Shown one piece after another: positions 26,501 through 33,983 of a DNA stretch of 35,106 nucleotides (its first letter is position 1; every line of letters begins with the position of its first letter). The DNA lies in contig NZ_JAPDPJ010000061.1 in NCBI RefSeq assembly GCF_026013605.1, positions 1 to 35,106 on the forward strand, read 5' to 3'. The stretch is from Plebeiibacterium sediminum (GTDB taxonomy: Bacteria > Bacteroidota > Bacteroidia > Bacteroidales > Marinilabiliaceae). Below the pieces are notes generated by a model, which was not told where the DNA came from, ran no database searches, and saw nothing but the letters and a program-made list of their open reading frames with translations. A program made the translations under genes and the position numbers.

Positions 26501-27375
26501 ATCCGGATGATCTGAAACGCATTTTAATTCCAACGCCTTCAGGAGCCCAAATTCCTTTAGGAGAATTAGTGACTTTACATTATGAGAGAGGTCCTCAGAT
26601 GATTAAAAGTGAAGATACCTTTTTGGTGGGATATGTAATTTTTGATAAAAAGGAAGGTTTTGCAGAAGTGGATGTGGTTGAAAATGCACAGAAGTACTTA
26701 AAGCAACAAATGAATACTGGAGCGTTTTCTCTTCCTGCAGGGGTGAGCTATAAGTTTACCGGTAATTATGAAAATCAGATACGTGCTACCAATCGCTTGC
26801 TTATTGTAATTCCGATATCCTTAATCATCATCTTCCTCATACTGTACTTCCAGTTTAAGTCGGTTGTTTCTACCAGTTTGATTTTCTCGGGTATTATTGT
26901 GGCCTTATCAGGTGGATTCATTATGCTTTGGTTGTATGGTCAGCCGTGGTTTATGGATGGTTCAGTTGCAGGAATGAGTTTACGAAATCTGTTTCAGGTT
27001 AATACCATCAACCTGAGTGTGGCAGTTTGGGTTGGTTTTATTGCCCTGTTTGGTGTTGCTACTGACGATGGCGTTTTAATCAGTACCTATATCAAACAGC
27101 TTCAGGAAAAAAGAGATCCGAAAACTGTTAAAGAAGTTAGAGCTTTAGTTTTGGAAGCTGGTTCAAAAAGAGTACGCCCGGCCATAATGACTACTGCTAC
27201 AACTATTATTGCACTATTGCCAGTATTAACCTCTACGGGTAAAGGTTCCGATATAATGGTTCCAATGGCCATCCCTTTATTTGGTGGTATGACTATCGAA
27301 GTCTTAACCATGTTTGTGGTTCCGGTGCTTTATAGCATGTGGCAGGAACGTAAGGTGTCAAGGAAAGAAGAATAA
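23581..27375 (+). CDS. cusA: CusA/CzcA-family heavy-metal RND efflux pump
   Basis: This is the inner-membrane proton-driven pump of a tripartite metal exporter. The ATG at 23581 gives 1264 residues and the typical start MLNKIIKFFLENKLVT; an in-frame ATG at 23527 would add 18 unrelated residues. Family marks are GRSPQDIEDQISYPLTTALL in the porter domain, Asp430 in AIGVMVDVGVVFVEN for proton relay, and Asp1162/Asp1163 in GVATDDG in the second membrane half. Three methionines at the places of the E. coli CusA copper triad are present: Met712 (LLMPTTMP), Met762 (TSMYEN) and Met865 (LVMLQTG). This suggests Cu(I)/Ag(I), by alignment from memory. The protein is about 200 residues longer than CusA, with extra hydrophobic segments (about 530-690) and an insert of about 54 residues between the second and third Met. 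The TolC-like and adaptor genes follow. Confidence 0.93.
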   Translation: MLNKIIKFFLENKLVTFLVLLVFISWGIINSPFGWDTGILPSDPVPVDAIPDIGENQQIVYTEWPGRSPQDIEDQISYPLTTALLGIPGVKTIRSNSIFGLSSIYIIFDEDVEFYWSRTRILEKLNSLQAGTLPSDVSPALGPDATALGQIYWYTLEGRDADGNPAGGWDPHELRTIQDFYVRYSLTSAQGVAEVASIGGFVKEYQVDIDPNAMKAHQVTIAQIMSAVKNSNLDIGARTIEFNRAEYLVRALGYIKNLEDLEKSVVAVRNNVPIRLKDVAKINFGPATRRGGLDKGGAEAVGGVVVARYGANPLKTIENMKAKIAEIEPGLPSKTLADGTVSKVTIVPFYDRTGLIKETLGTLEEAISLELLISILVVIVLVFNLRASFLISSLLPIGVLITFITMKQFGVDANIVALSGIAIAIGVMVDVGVVFVENIIRHIELPENKGAKGKALLTVVYTATTEVAGAVITALSTTIISFLPVFAMEAAEGKLFKPLAFTKTFTMISALLIGLIIIPTLAHLVFSIRIDKKRYQRLGNIILTVAGVVLSIASGNYIALAISAFGINGLLAYRWKENQKNFINLINIAITVVVVVFFLTKAWMPLGAQNSMFANFLFVIAIVTAVLGCMSMVVVFYKRILGWCLDHKWTFLTVPIFIVLFGITSWQGFNKLFGFLPQFIKNTDSYAYLDKKLPGIGKEFMPSLDEGSFLLMPTTMPHSGIEENLEVIRMLDKQVNSIPEVETVVGKWGRVNSALDPAPTSMYENVINYKPEYILNEKGHRMRFKTNKEGAFILKDGSTYNPKEEAFRLIDKENLTIDNNGEYFRQWREEIKTPDDIWQAIIDKSNIPGLTSAPKLQPISTRLVMLQTGMRAPMGIKVYGPDLESIETVGFELEKQLKNVEGVQGMSVFADRVVGKPYLEMEINRDAIARYGLSVKNLQSVIGSAIGGMPLTTTVEGRERFPVRLRYAREFRDNPDDLKRILIPTPSGAQIPLGELVTLHYERGPQMIKSEDTFLVGYVIFDKKEGFAEVDVVENAQKYLKQQMNTGAFSLPAGVSYKFTGNYENQIRATNRLLIVIPISLIIIFLILYFQFKSVVSTSLIFSGIIVALSGGFIMLWLYGQPWFMDGSVAGMSLRNLFQVNTINLSVAVWVGFIALFGVATDDGVLISTYIKQLQEKRDPKTVKEVRALVLEAGSKRVRPAIMTTATTIIALLPVLTSTGKGSDIMVPMAIPLFGGMTIEVLTMFVVPVLYSMWQERKVSRKEE

Positions 27376-27392
27376 AGGATAAAGGATAAAGG
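27372..27392 (+). repeat. ATAAAGG x3 tandem repeat across the cusA stop codon
   Basis: Three perfect copies of the 7-base unit ATAAAGG run from 27372 to 27392. The first copy contains the TAA stop of the pump gene (27373-27375). It is a small slippage-prone tract and no role is evident. Confidence 0.7.
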
Positions 27393-27481
27393 TGATTAAG
27401 ATTATAATCTGTCAGTGTGCAAAGTGCCTGACTACCTTGTATAAGAATCATCTAATTAATGAATGAAGTAAAGGTGAAATA

Positions 27482-28708
27482 ATGAAACGATTACTATATA
27501 TAATATTGATTTTCCTGTCATGGAATTGGGTACATGCTCAGGATCCACTCGAAAGTTACCTGAAAACTGCGGCTGAAAACAATCCCGGATTAAAGGCTAA
27601 GTTTAACGATTATCTGGCAGCATTAGAAAAGGTTCCGCAAGTTGGTTCATTGCCCGACCCGCAATTGGCTTTTGCTTATTTTATCCAACCTGTTGAAACC
27701 CGAAATGGTCCTCAGGATTTCAGAATTTCAGCCACACAAATGTTTCCGTGGTTTGGAACATTAAAGGCTAAGGAAAATGCAAGTATAGAGGAAGCTAAAG
27801 CCTTGTATGAGGTGTTTGAAGAAAACAAATCGAAACTCTTTAATGAGGTGAAATCTAATTGGTACAACCTGTATTTCAATAATAAGGCTACTATGATTAC
27901 CCTTGAGAATATTGAGATACTGAATACTTTTAAAAAGTTGGCCATTGTGAAGGTCGAAGCCGATCAGGTATCCGCTGTGGATCAATATAGAATTGAGATG
28001 GAGATTAATGATTTGGAAAATCAGCTGGCACTTTTAAGGGATAAGCAACAAGTGCTTACAGTGTCTTTTAATAACCTGCTGAATACAGAGGAAGATGAAG
28101 TGATTACTTTTCCCAATGAGTTGTGGTCAACAGATATTATGTATACAAAGGAAGCTGTATTGGATTCTATTCAATTAAAGAATCACCAGCTATTAAGTAT
28201 TGATATGCAAAAGAGTGCATTGGCTTTTAAGAAGCAAGTAGCCCAAAAACAGGGCGCTCCAACTTTTAGCCTTGGTATTGATTATATTTCAATTGGTAAA
28301 GGTGACAATAATTTGTCGGGCAAAGATGCCATTGCATTTCCTAAGGTGGGCTTATCGATTCCTTTGTATCGAAACAAATACAAAAGCATGGTTCAGGAAG
28401 TTATATATCAGGAGACAGCCCGTGATTATGAGCGCATTGATAAGGTAAATGTTCTTGAAACCGTATTTGAGAATGCCTGGAAAGATTACCTGGATGCCGG
28501 TCGTAGAATTGAATTATTTGATAAGCAATTAATCATCGCTAAAAAATCCCTAAAAATATTAGAAACAGAATATGCCTATGCCAATAAGAATTTTGAAGAA
28601 ATTTTACGAATGGAAAGGCGCATGTTAAAATATAATCTGGAGTTGGAAAAAGCACGCACAGATAAGTTGGCAGCAGTTGCTTTTATCCATTATTTAATGG
28701 GTAAATAA
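27482..28708 (+). CDS. TolC-family outer-membrane channel of the metal efflux system
   Basis: The 408-residue protein has a signal peptide ending near WVHAQ (residue 20) and the long alpha-helical repeats of outer-membrane efflux proteins: a first half with LKTAAENNPGLKAKFNDY, PDPQLAFAYF and FRISATQMFPWFG, and a second half with KSMVQEVIYQETARDYERI. There is no lipidated cysteine, unlike E. coli CusC. It would form the trimeric exit duct that docks with the adaptor encoded 41 bases downstream. It is the third gene of the operon, about 106 bases after the pump gene. Confidence 0.88.
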   Translation: MKRLLYIILIFLSWNWVHAQDPLESYLKTAAENNPGLKAKFNDYLAALEKVPQVGSLPDPQLAFAYFIQPVETRNGPQDFRISATQMFPWFGTLKAKENASIEEAKALYEVFEENKSKLFNEVKSNWYNLYFNNKATMITLENIEILNTFKKLAIVKVEADQVSAVDQYRIEMEINDLENQLALLRDKQQVLTVSFNNLLNTEEDEVITFPNELWSTDIMYTKEAVLDSIQLKNHQLLSIDMQKSALAFKKQVAQKQGAPTFSLGIDYISIGKGDNNLSGKDAIAFPKVGLSIPLYRNKYKSMVQEVIYQETARDYERIDKVNVLETVFENAWKDYLDAGRRIELFDKQLIIAKKSLKILETEYAYANKNFEEILRMERRMLKYNLELEKARTDKLAAVAFIHYLMGK

Positions 28709-28749
28709 CAATAGTATTCATTAAGTGATAACGATATAATTACAGAGAA

Positions 28750-30627
28750 ATGAAAACAATATTTCAAAATATAAAAAACAATTACAAATTAGTACTTGGG
28801 GTATTGATCGTTGGATTGGTTATCGGATGGATGATATCACCATCAGGTAATACAAATAATGTAGTAGATGAACATGCAGGTCATAATCATGAAGAGGAAG
28901 CTACAGTCTGGACCTGTTCCATGCACCCTCAAATAAAACAGGATAATCCTGGCTTATGTCCAATATGTGCTATGGATTTAATTCCTAGATCATCTATGAA
29001 AGGGGGAGAGCATGCAGACCCGAATGAAATTGTAATGAGTGAATCTGCTGCAAAACTGGCAGATATACAAACAACAAAAGTTGTTCTTGATGAGCCGGTC
29101 AAATCTATATATATGCAAGGAAAGTTAAATATAGATGAAAGACGAATTGCTGAACTAACCGCTCGTTTTGGAGGACGAATAGAAGAACTTTTTGTCAACT
29201 TTACAGGGCAGGAAGTTCGTAAAGGACAGAAATTAGCCACTATTTACTCACCTAATTTAGTTAGTGCACAACGCGAGTTAATTGAGGCTTCTGAGTTTAA
29301 AGAAAATAATCCTTCCTTATACAAGGCTGCAAGAGCTAAACTAAAGGCATGGGACTTAACCGAAAGTCAGATAGATAATATTGAACAATCCGGTGATCCG
29401 AAAGTCAATTTTGAGGTGCTGTCACCAATAATCGGAACGGTGATTATGCGTCATGTGGCACTGGGTGACTATGTTAAAGAAGGAACTGCCTTATTTAAAG
29501 TGGCTGATTTAACCAAGTTATGGGCTCTGTTTGACGCTTATGAAACAGATTTACCGTGGATAAAAGTAGGGGATAAGATAAGTTTTACATTACAGGCATT
29601 ACCAGGTGAGGAATTTAAAACAAAGGTGACTTATGTTGATCCTTTTATTGATTCCAAAACAAGAGTAGCTAAGGTACGTGCAGAGATTAACAATAAGGAT
29701 CTGCGCTTAAAACCTGAAATGTTCACCAATGGAGTGCTGCAATCTAAAATTGCAGAAGGGCAGACGGCCATTATAATTCCTAAGTCAGCAGTTTTATGGA
29801 CTGGTAAAAGAGCAGTGGTGTATACTAAAGTTCAGGAGCGTGAATCTCCTACGTTCCTGTATCGTGAAATCGTATTAGGTCCGGAAGCAGGAGCTTTTTA
29901 TGTTGTGAAAGAGGGTTTGGAGCCAGGTGAGGAAATAGCCACCAATGGCGTATTCAAGATTGATGCTGCAGCTCAATTGATGGGATTGCCAAGTATGATG
30001 AATCAAGTGGCAGATAATGAATCCTCAAGGCATCATCATGGAGAAATGAATATGAATGACCAGGCAGAAGGTAATATGGAGCATGCAATGTTTAATGTTT
30101 CCGGCAACTGTGGCATGTGTAAAGAAACCATTGAAACAGCAGCTATGTCGCTTGACGGGGTACTTAAAGCAGACTGGGATCAGGAAACACATATGATTCA
30201 CATAAATTATAACGCAGACAAGGTAAAACTGGCGGATATACATAAGGCAATTGCAAAATCAGGTTATGATACAGAATTAGAAAAAGCACCTGATGATGTT
30301 TACCAAAGTCTTCCGGAATGCTGTCATTATACCAGAACAGCAGCAACTGTAGAAGCCGAGAAAGTACAAGATTCCATGTTTAAAGTATATGGTAATTGCG
30401 GAATGTGCAAAGATCGTATTGAAGAAGCAGCCCTAAGTGTATCAGGAGTAAAATCGGCAGAGTGGAATGAAGATAGTAAAATGATACATGTTAGCTATTT
30501 GTCAGATCAATCATCACTTGACAAAATACATAAAGCAATTGCAAAAGTTGGTCATGATACAGATAAAGAAAAGGCTCCGGATGAGGTATATAATAATTTA
30601 CCCGCTTGTTGTTTGTACAGAGAATAA
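28750..30627 (+). CDS. cusB: CusB-type periplasmic adaptor with N-terminal metal-binding domain and two C-terminal HMA-like modules
   Basis: The adaptor bridges the RND pump and the outer-membrane channel and passes metal to the pump. After an N-terminal membrane anchor (about 12-30) comes a His-rich strip (His42, 45, 47). A heavy-metal-binding domain (about 53-80: WTCSMHP, then GLCPICAMDL, with Cys56, Cys70, Cys73 and Met residues) follows. The HlyD-type adaptor core runs from about 92 to 420 (GRIEELFVNFTGQEVRKGQ, VLSPIIGTVI). A His/Met-rich linker leads to two copies of an HMA-like module: Cys454/Cys457 (GNCGMCK) with Cys524/Cys525 (LPECCHY), and Cys550/Cys553 (GNCGMCK) with Cys620/Cys621 (LPACCLY). 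At 625 residues it is about 200 longer than common adaptors because of these modules. They probably load metal onto the pump from the periplasm. Confidence 0.92.
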   Translation: MKTIFQNIKNNYKLVLGVLIVGLVIGWMISPSGNTNNVVDEHAGHNHEEEATVWTCSMHPQIKQDNPGLCPICAMDLIPRSSMKGGEHADPNEIVMSESAAKLADIQTTKVVLDEPVKSIYMQGKLNIDERRIAELTARFGGRIEELFVNFTGQEVRKGQKLATIYSPNLVSAQRELIEASEFKENNPSLYKAARAKLKAWDLTESQIDNIEQSGDPKVNFEVLSPIIGTVIMRHVALGDYVKEGTALFKVADLTKLWALFDAYETDLPWIKVGDKISFTLQALPGEEFKTKVTYVDPFIDSKTRVAKVRAEINNKDLRLKPEMFTNGVLQSKIAEGQTAIIIPKSAVLWTGKRAVVYTKVQERESPTFLYREIVLGPEAGAFYVVKEGLEPGEEIATNGVFKIDAAAQLMGLPSMMNQVADNESSRHHHGEMNMNDQAEGNMEHAMFNVSGNCGMCKETIETAAMSLDGVLKADWDQETHMIHINYNADKVKLADIHKAIAKSGYDTELEKAPDDVYQSLPECCHYTRTAATVEAEKVQDSMFKVYGNCGMCKDRIEEAALSVSGVKSAEWNEDSKMIHVSYLSDQSSLDKIHKAIAKVGHDTDKEKAPDEVYNNLPACCLYRE

Positions 30628-30777
30628 TAAAAGAGACAAGAATTGAAAATCGTGAATACAATTAAATTAAAATAGTATATACGATATGAACAAATGAAGT
30701 TGAGTTAGGGTGAAAGCCAGTTTAAAGAAATGTATAGGAGAGCTATAGTTATAAGTAATAATTAAAAAAATAGAATT

Positions 30778-31143
30778 ATGAAATCAATTTATTTAACAAT
30801 GTTATTTGCTCTATTGAGCATGTCAGTGGTTTTTGGACAAGTAAAAACTGAAAAAATCAAAGTAGGTGGAAAATGTGGAATGTGCGAAACTCGCATAGAG
30901 AAAGCTGCAAAGTCAGAGGAAGGAGTTACATCTGCAGATTGGGATAAGAAAACCCAAATTATGGAAGTAGTTTTTGATACTTCAAAAACAAACTCAGATA
31001 AAGTTCAAATGGCTGTTGCCAAAGTAGGACACGATACTGAGAAATTTAAAGCAAAAGATGAAACTTATAATTCATTACCAGGTTGTTGTAAATATGATCG
31101 TACTATAACAACAAAAAAAGAAGGTGAGGCACATAAGCATTAA
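30778..31143 (+). CDS. Exported HMA-like metal-binding protein
   Basis: The 121-residue protein is an exported, free-standing copy of the module found twice in the adaptor. It has a signal peptide ending near VVFGQ (residue 21), then the ferredoxin-like HMA fold with Cys33/Cys36 in GGKCGMCETRIEKAA and a C-terminal LPGCCKY with Cys103/Cys104. The tail EGEAHKH is His-containing. It is probably a periplasmic copper or silver carrier that exchanges metal with the adaptor modules, in the way CusF serves CusB in E. coli, though the fold differs. It is the last gene of the operon, 150 bases after the adaptor, and is followed by a strong terminator. Confidence 0.87.
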   Translation: MKSIYLTMLFALLSMSVVFGQVKTEKIKVGGKCGMCETRIEKAAKSEEGVTSADWDKKTQIMEVVFDTSKTNSDKVQMAVAKVGHDTEKFKAKDETYNSLPGCCKYDRTITTKKEGEAHKH

Positions 31144-31166
31144 TCTTTAACAGCTAAAAAAAACGA

Positions 31167-31200
31167 AAGGAATAGTCTCTTGTGGCTATTCCTTTTTTTT
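31167..31200 (+). terminator. Intrinsic terminator of the metal-efflux operon
   Basis: AAGGAATAG (31167-31175) pairs perfectly with CTATTCCTT (31186-31194) over a ten-base loop, followed by a T run. It stands 24 bases after the stop of the last operon gene. Confidence 0.92.
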
Positions 31201-31415
31201 GTATAAAAATACACAATATAGATGCAAAATGTATTTTTAACAATTCTAACAAAATAGTCACATCCCTTTTTTTATTATTTGTGAATCGAAATACTGCTTA
31301 CTAAAACTTATTTAGAATGTTGGAGTTTATTTTTAAGGTTTGAGAGGTAAATAATTGGTTTTGTATAAATTGGCATTGTGGCTGTCCGAAATTTAGGGGG
31401 TGAATTATGTAAAGC

Positions 31416-31459
31416 GGGTCTTTTTATTGTGAACAACGGATAAATAGACCCTTTTTTTT
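31416..31459 (+). terminator. Orphan terminator-like hairpin, possible end of a small RNA
   Basis: GGGTCT followed by TTTTAT (from 31416) pairs with ATAAATAGACCC (31440-31451) with one mismatch, then eight T follow (31452-31459). No coding frame ends in front of it: the operon terminator is 215 bases upstream and the next gene starts 295 bases downstream. It may end a small RNA encoded in about 31200-31450, or be a leftover of a lost gene. The rest of the gap 31144-31753 is AT-rich with nothing else recognised. Confidence 0.5.
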
Positions 31460-31753
31460 AATAAGTAGAAAAAGTAAAAACACTTTGATGTTTGTTAAAT
31501 AATGTTTAAATTCATAATAGATTTTTAAAAAACCTAATGTTTAAACATTAAAAAATCCCCGTATGACTTATATTTTACTTATTAAAAATTGTTTCACTTA
31601 GGAGTGTTATGGCATTATCAAATATGAATTTTAATTCATGATTTGACTTAGTATTTATTAAACCAGCAATATGTAATAGATTTTCTAATACATAATATGG
31701 TGTTAAATGGACAAATTAGAATCAAACATCCAGTAATTTAAACAACTAACTTT

Positions 31754-32392
31754 ATGTCATTATTTTTTACCCCCCAAACTGAAAACAATACTAACCTGAT
31801 CAGTGTATCCGGAACCAGAACAAGAAGAAACCATGAAAATGGAACTTATTCGCATGAAAGAATTGATGAAGGTCTGCAACTCATAAAAAAAGTGTATTCG
31901 GCTTCCCGAAATTTTAGCAATGTATTGGCTAAAGACCGACCAGCATACAAAAAGTTTATGCAGGAAAAAGGCTTAATAGAAGAACTGTATAATAAAATCC
32001 AGAAAGAGCTGGAAAGGATATGTACAGATAATCTTTCTTACACATCAAAGTTTTTGATAGGAGAGGATATTCCTAAAGATTTTATTAAATGGTCGATGCA
32101 TATTAAAGAAACATTAATGGCATTGTTTTTACATGAAGAAATATATTATAGGCTTGATGTAATTGGCGTAACAGAAGAAATTCTGGAAGATTTACTGGTT
32201 CGCCTTAAAGAACTTGAAGCCTTAAAATATGAAGCTATTCAGGAAGAACAACTGATTAAGACTTTATCTGATGAAGAGCATATTCAATTTGAAGAACTAA
32301 AGCTTCGTTATTCTGATCTGCGTCATTACCTCGATTTATTTGAAGAAGGATATCGTATAAATATAAAGGAAGAATTAGATGAGGCTATTTAA
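31754..32392 (+). CDS. Hypothetical helical cytoplasmic protein
   Basis: Not recognised. The 212-residue protein has no signal peptide or membrane segment. After a polar start (about 1-35) it is almost wholly helical and charged, with Glu/Lys/Leu-rich heptad-like stretches (EELYNKIQKELERICTDN, EEILEDLLVRLKELEALKYE, IQFEELKLRYSDLRHYLDLF), which suggests a helical bundle or coiled coil. It is flanked by gene-free sequence on both sides, has its own terminator, and borders the palindrome-rich region. It could be a structural or scaffolding protein. No function is assigned. Confidence 0.6.
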   Translation: MSLFFTPQTENNTNLISVSGTRTRRNHENGTYSHERIDEGLQLIKKVYSASRNFSNVLAKDRPAYKKFMQEKGLIEELYNKIQKELERICTDNLSYTSKFLIGEDIPKDFIKWSMHIKETLMALFLHEEIYYRLDVIGVTEEILEDLLVRLKELEALKYEAIQEEQLIKTLSDEEHIQFEELKLRYSDLRHYLDLFEEGYRINIKEELDEAI

Positions 32393-32418
32393 GTCTCTGG
32401 ATTTTTAGATTTATGAAC

Positions 32419-32457
32419 AAAAAAGAGCTTATCAAAATATTGATTGGCTCTTTTTTT
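32419..32457 (+). terminator. Intrinsic terminator of the helical-protein gene
   Basis: AAAAAAGAGC (32419-32428) pairs with GCTC plus a run of seven T (32447-32457), with an inner ATCAA/TTGAT stem (32431-32444). It begins 26 bases after the stop codon. Confidence 0.85.
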
Positions 32458-32584
32458 ATGTGTAGCGTAAATGGCTGAAAAAATGCTTTCAGTCTTAGAT
32501 TATTAATACTTTACTAAACGGTAGATTCTGGTATCTAATAGTATAATCAGTTTGGGTTATTCGTATATTGTTTTTTATAATATA

Positions 32585-32615
32585 ACCACCAAGGCCCCAA
32601 GACTCAAAGATCTTA
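32585..32615. repeat. ACCACCAAGGC repeat, copy 1
   Basis: This 31-base stretch beginning ACCACCAAGGCCCCA matches 33984-34014 at 29 of 31 positions and runs directly into the first double-hairpin arm. A further diverged, inverted copy lies at 34077-34101. Confidence 0.7.
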
Positions 32616-32616
32616 C

Positions 32617-32663
32617 GTTCAGCGAAGCGTCTCGCTTCGTTGTTTTATTCAGGCCTCTGGCCT
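32617..32663 (+). repeat. Double-hairpin repeat, arm A
   Basis: Two hairpins in a row. The first has a ten-pair stem with CGAAGCG-TCT-CGCTTCG as core (32620-32642); the second is AGGCC-TCT-GGCCT (32651-32663). Arm B at 32798-32846 carries the same pair in reverse orientation. Confidence 0.75.
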
Positions 32664-32797
32664 TTATCAATTTCTATCGTAACTTATGATAATAATAATA
32701 CTCTAATCCAGGGCATAAACTTTAAAGTAAATTCTACTTTCATAATAAAAATAAGGTTGCTATTTGACCTTTGAAATATATCTGCATGATTTTTGCT

Positions 32798-32846
32798 AAG
32801 GCCAGAGGCCTTTTCTTATACGACATAGCGAGACGCTATGCCGAAC
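32798..32846 (-). repeat. Double-hairpin repeat, arm B (inverted)
   Basis: AAGGCC-AGA-GGCCTT (32798-32812) followed by CATAGCG-AGA-CGCTATG (32824-32840). On the minus strand the order and loops match arm A: GTTC, then a GCG-TCT-CGC hairpin, about ten bases, then a GGCC-TCT-GGCC hairpin. Stem bases differ from arm A but pairing is kept. Confidence 0.75.
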
Positions 32847-33077
32847 ATATAGTTTGTACAAGGATTTATAATCATTTGACTGGAGTATGTGTTTTTAATC
32901 CGGTATCAATGGTCCGCTATTATCTAAAAGCCTATATGTTAATACTGCCCGGAATACAATTCCTTATCTATTGTCTCAAAAAATAAACAGTTTAAAATTG
33001 GAATTTATGAGATTGATTTACAGCTTGATTATTGCACGGAAATTATTTCCGCGCTAGCTTGAGTGTAAATACAAAAC

Positions 33078-33165
33078 TGAGTTGTCCTTTCAGGACGCAC
33101 TTTTAAATGATCTATAAAATACCCCAGGAGTTTCCTGGGGCTGAATTGATTTGGGCCTCCAGCCC
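33078..33165 (-). repeat. Three-hairpin unit, copy 1 (minus strand)
   Basis: Read on the minus strand: GGGCT-GGA-GGCCC (33165-33153), a 12-base spacer, the 19-base hairpin CCCCAGGA-AAC-TCCTGGGG (33140-33122), a 25-base spacer, GTCCT-GAA-AGGAC (33096-33084), then AACTCA. The order, the spacers and the tail match copies 2 and 3. Confidence 0.8.
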
Positions 33166-33411
33166 GTAGTATCATCAAAAAGAAATACTGTTGATAGTAA
33201 AACGTTACATCTTTTCTATTGATTTACAGTTTGTATCGTGTATTGAAATCAATTCCACCTATCAGGGAGCTGTTATATGGCAAATTGCAAAGTGTATAGG
33301 GATAGAATAAAGGGAAAAGATTAGAGCAAAGAGTAATGAATGATGTATGTATATTAACTCAGGAGAGTTACTGTTTGATTGGTATGTGTTAATTATCCGT
33401 GTAATTCTATC

Positions 33412-33496
33412 GTGCTGAAAGCACAGTTCAATTTAGCCCAAGGCAACGCCTTGGGTATTCATATAAAGTTAATTGTCGTCCTGTAAGGACAGCTCA
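33412..33496 (+). repeat. Three-hairpin unit, copy 2
   Basis: GTGCT-GAA-AGCAC (33412-33424), a 12-base spacer AGTTCAATTTAG, CCCAAGGC-AAC-GCCTTGGG (33437-33455), a 22-base spacer, GTCCT-GTA-AGGAC (33478-33490), then AGCTCA. Confidence 0.8.
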
Positions 33497-33516
33497 AAAT
33501 AAATTTGAAACATTCT

Positions 33517-33556
33517 AAAGTCAGGTGTCCTTTAGCATAGTCTGTGAGGGCTATGT
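33517..33556 (+). repeat. 40-base direct repeat, copy 1
   Basis: This 40-base stretch, with CCTTTAG and AGGGCTATGT as its best-kept parts, matches 34159-34198 at 35 of 40 positions. It includes CATAG and CTATG arms ten bases apart, like a decayed double-hairpin element. Confidence 0.65.
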
Positions 33557-33616
33557 TTTGAATGATTATAAATGGAGTTAAGCGTTTAAAACCACCTCCC
33601 CCTCATACTTCGGGGA

Positions 33617-33637
33617 CTCCTCCTTTATAAGGATGAG
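33617..33637. repeat. Isolated three-base-loop hairpin
   Basis: CTCCTCCTT and AAGGATGAG pair with one mismatch around a TAT loop. It is of the same size class as the other hairpins in the region. Confidence 0.55.
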
Positions 33638-33856
33638 AATTTATTGGCAGCACTTATTTAATTGTAATTCACTTAAAAACAATTCTCGTATTATTATATT
33701 CTTTTTCCCTTCACACAATCCAAATATCACCCGCATTCGCCTGCGTCTCCCCATCTCCGTCCCGGGGCAATTGAACTGGCCTGCGCTCTTGTTCCATATT
33801 TCATAAATTAGAAATATAACATTTAAAACATATCAGGCTTCTGTAAATTATACTGC

Positions 33857-33944
33857 GGGCTGTAGGCCCAGTTCATTTCATCCTCAGGAATCGCTTGGGG
33901 TAATATATGAATCATATAAATCAACGTCCTGTAAGGACAGCTCA
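33857..33944 (+). repeat. Three-hairpin unit, copy 3
   Basis: GGGCT-GTA-GGCCC (33857-33869), a 12-base spacer AGTTCATTTCAT, a 19-base imperfect hairpin (33882-33900, seven of eight pairs counting two G-T), a 25-base spacer, GTCCT-GTA-AGGAC (33926-33938), then AGCTCA. A further lone hairpin GTCCT-TAT-AGGAC follows at 33955-33967. Confidence 0.8.
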
Positions 33945-33983
33945 GTTTTTAGTAGTCCTTATAGGACGGTATTTTATAATAAA

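Noticed and set aside
31385-31420. Possible insertion-sequence end (GTCCGAAATTTAGGGGG)
   Set aside because: It has the look of a transposon terminus, but no matching inverted end or transposase fragment was found nearby.
32771-32986. Open frame of 71 codons
   Set aside because: It runs through arm B of the double-hairpin repeat and has no family resemblance or promoter motif.
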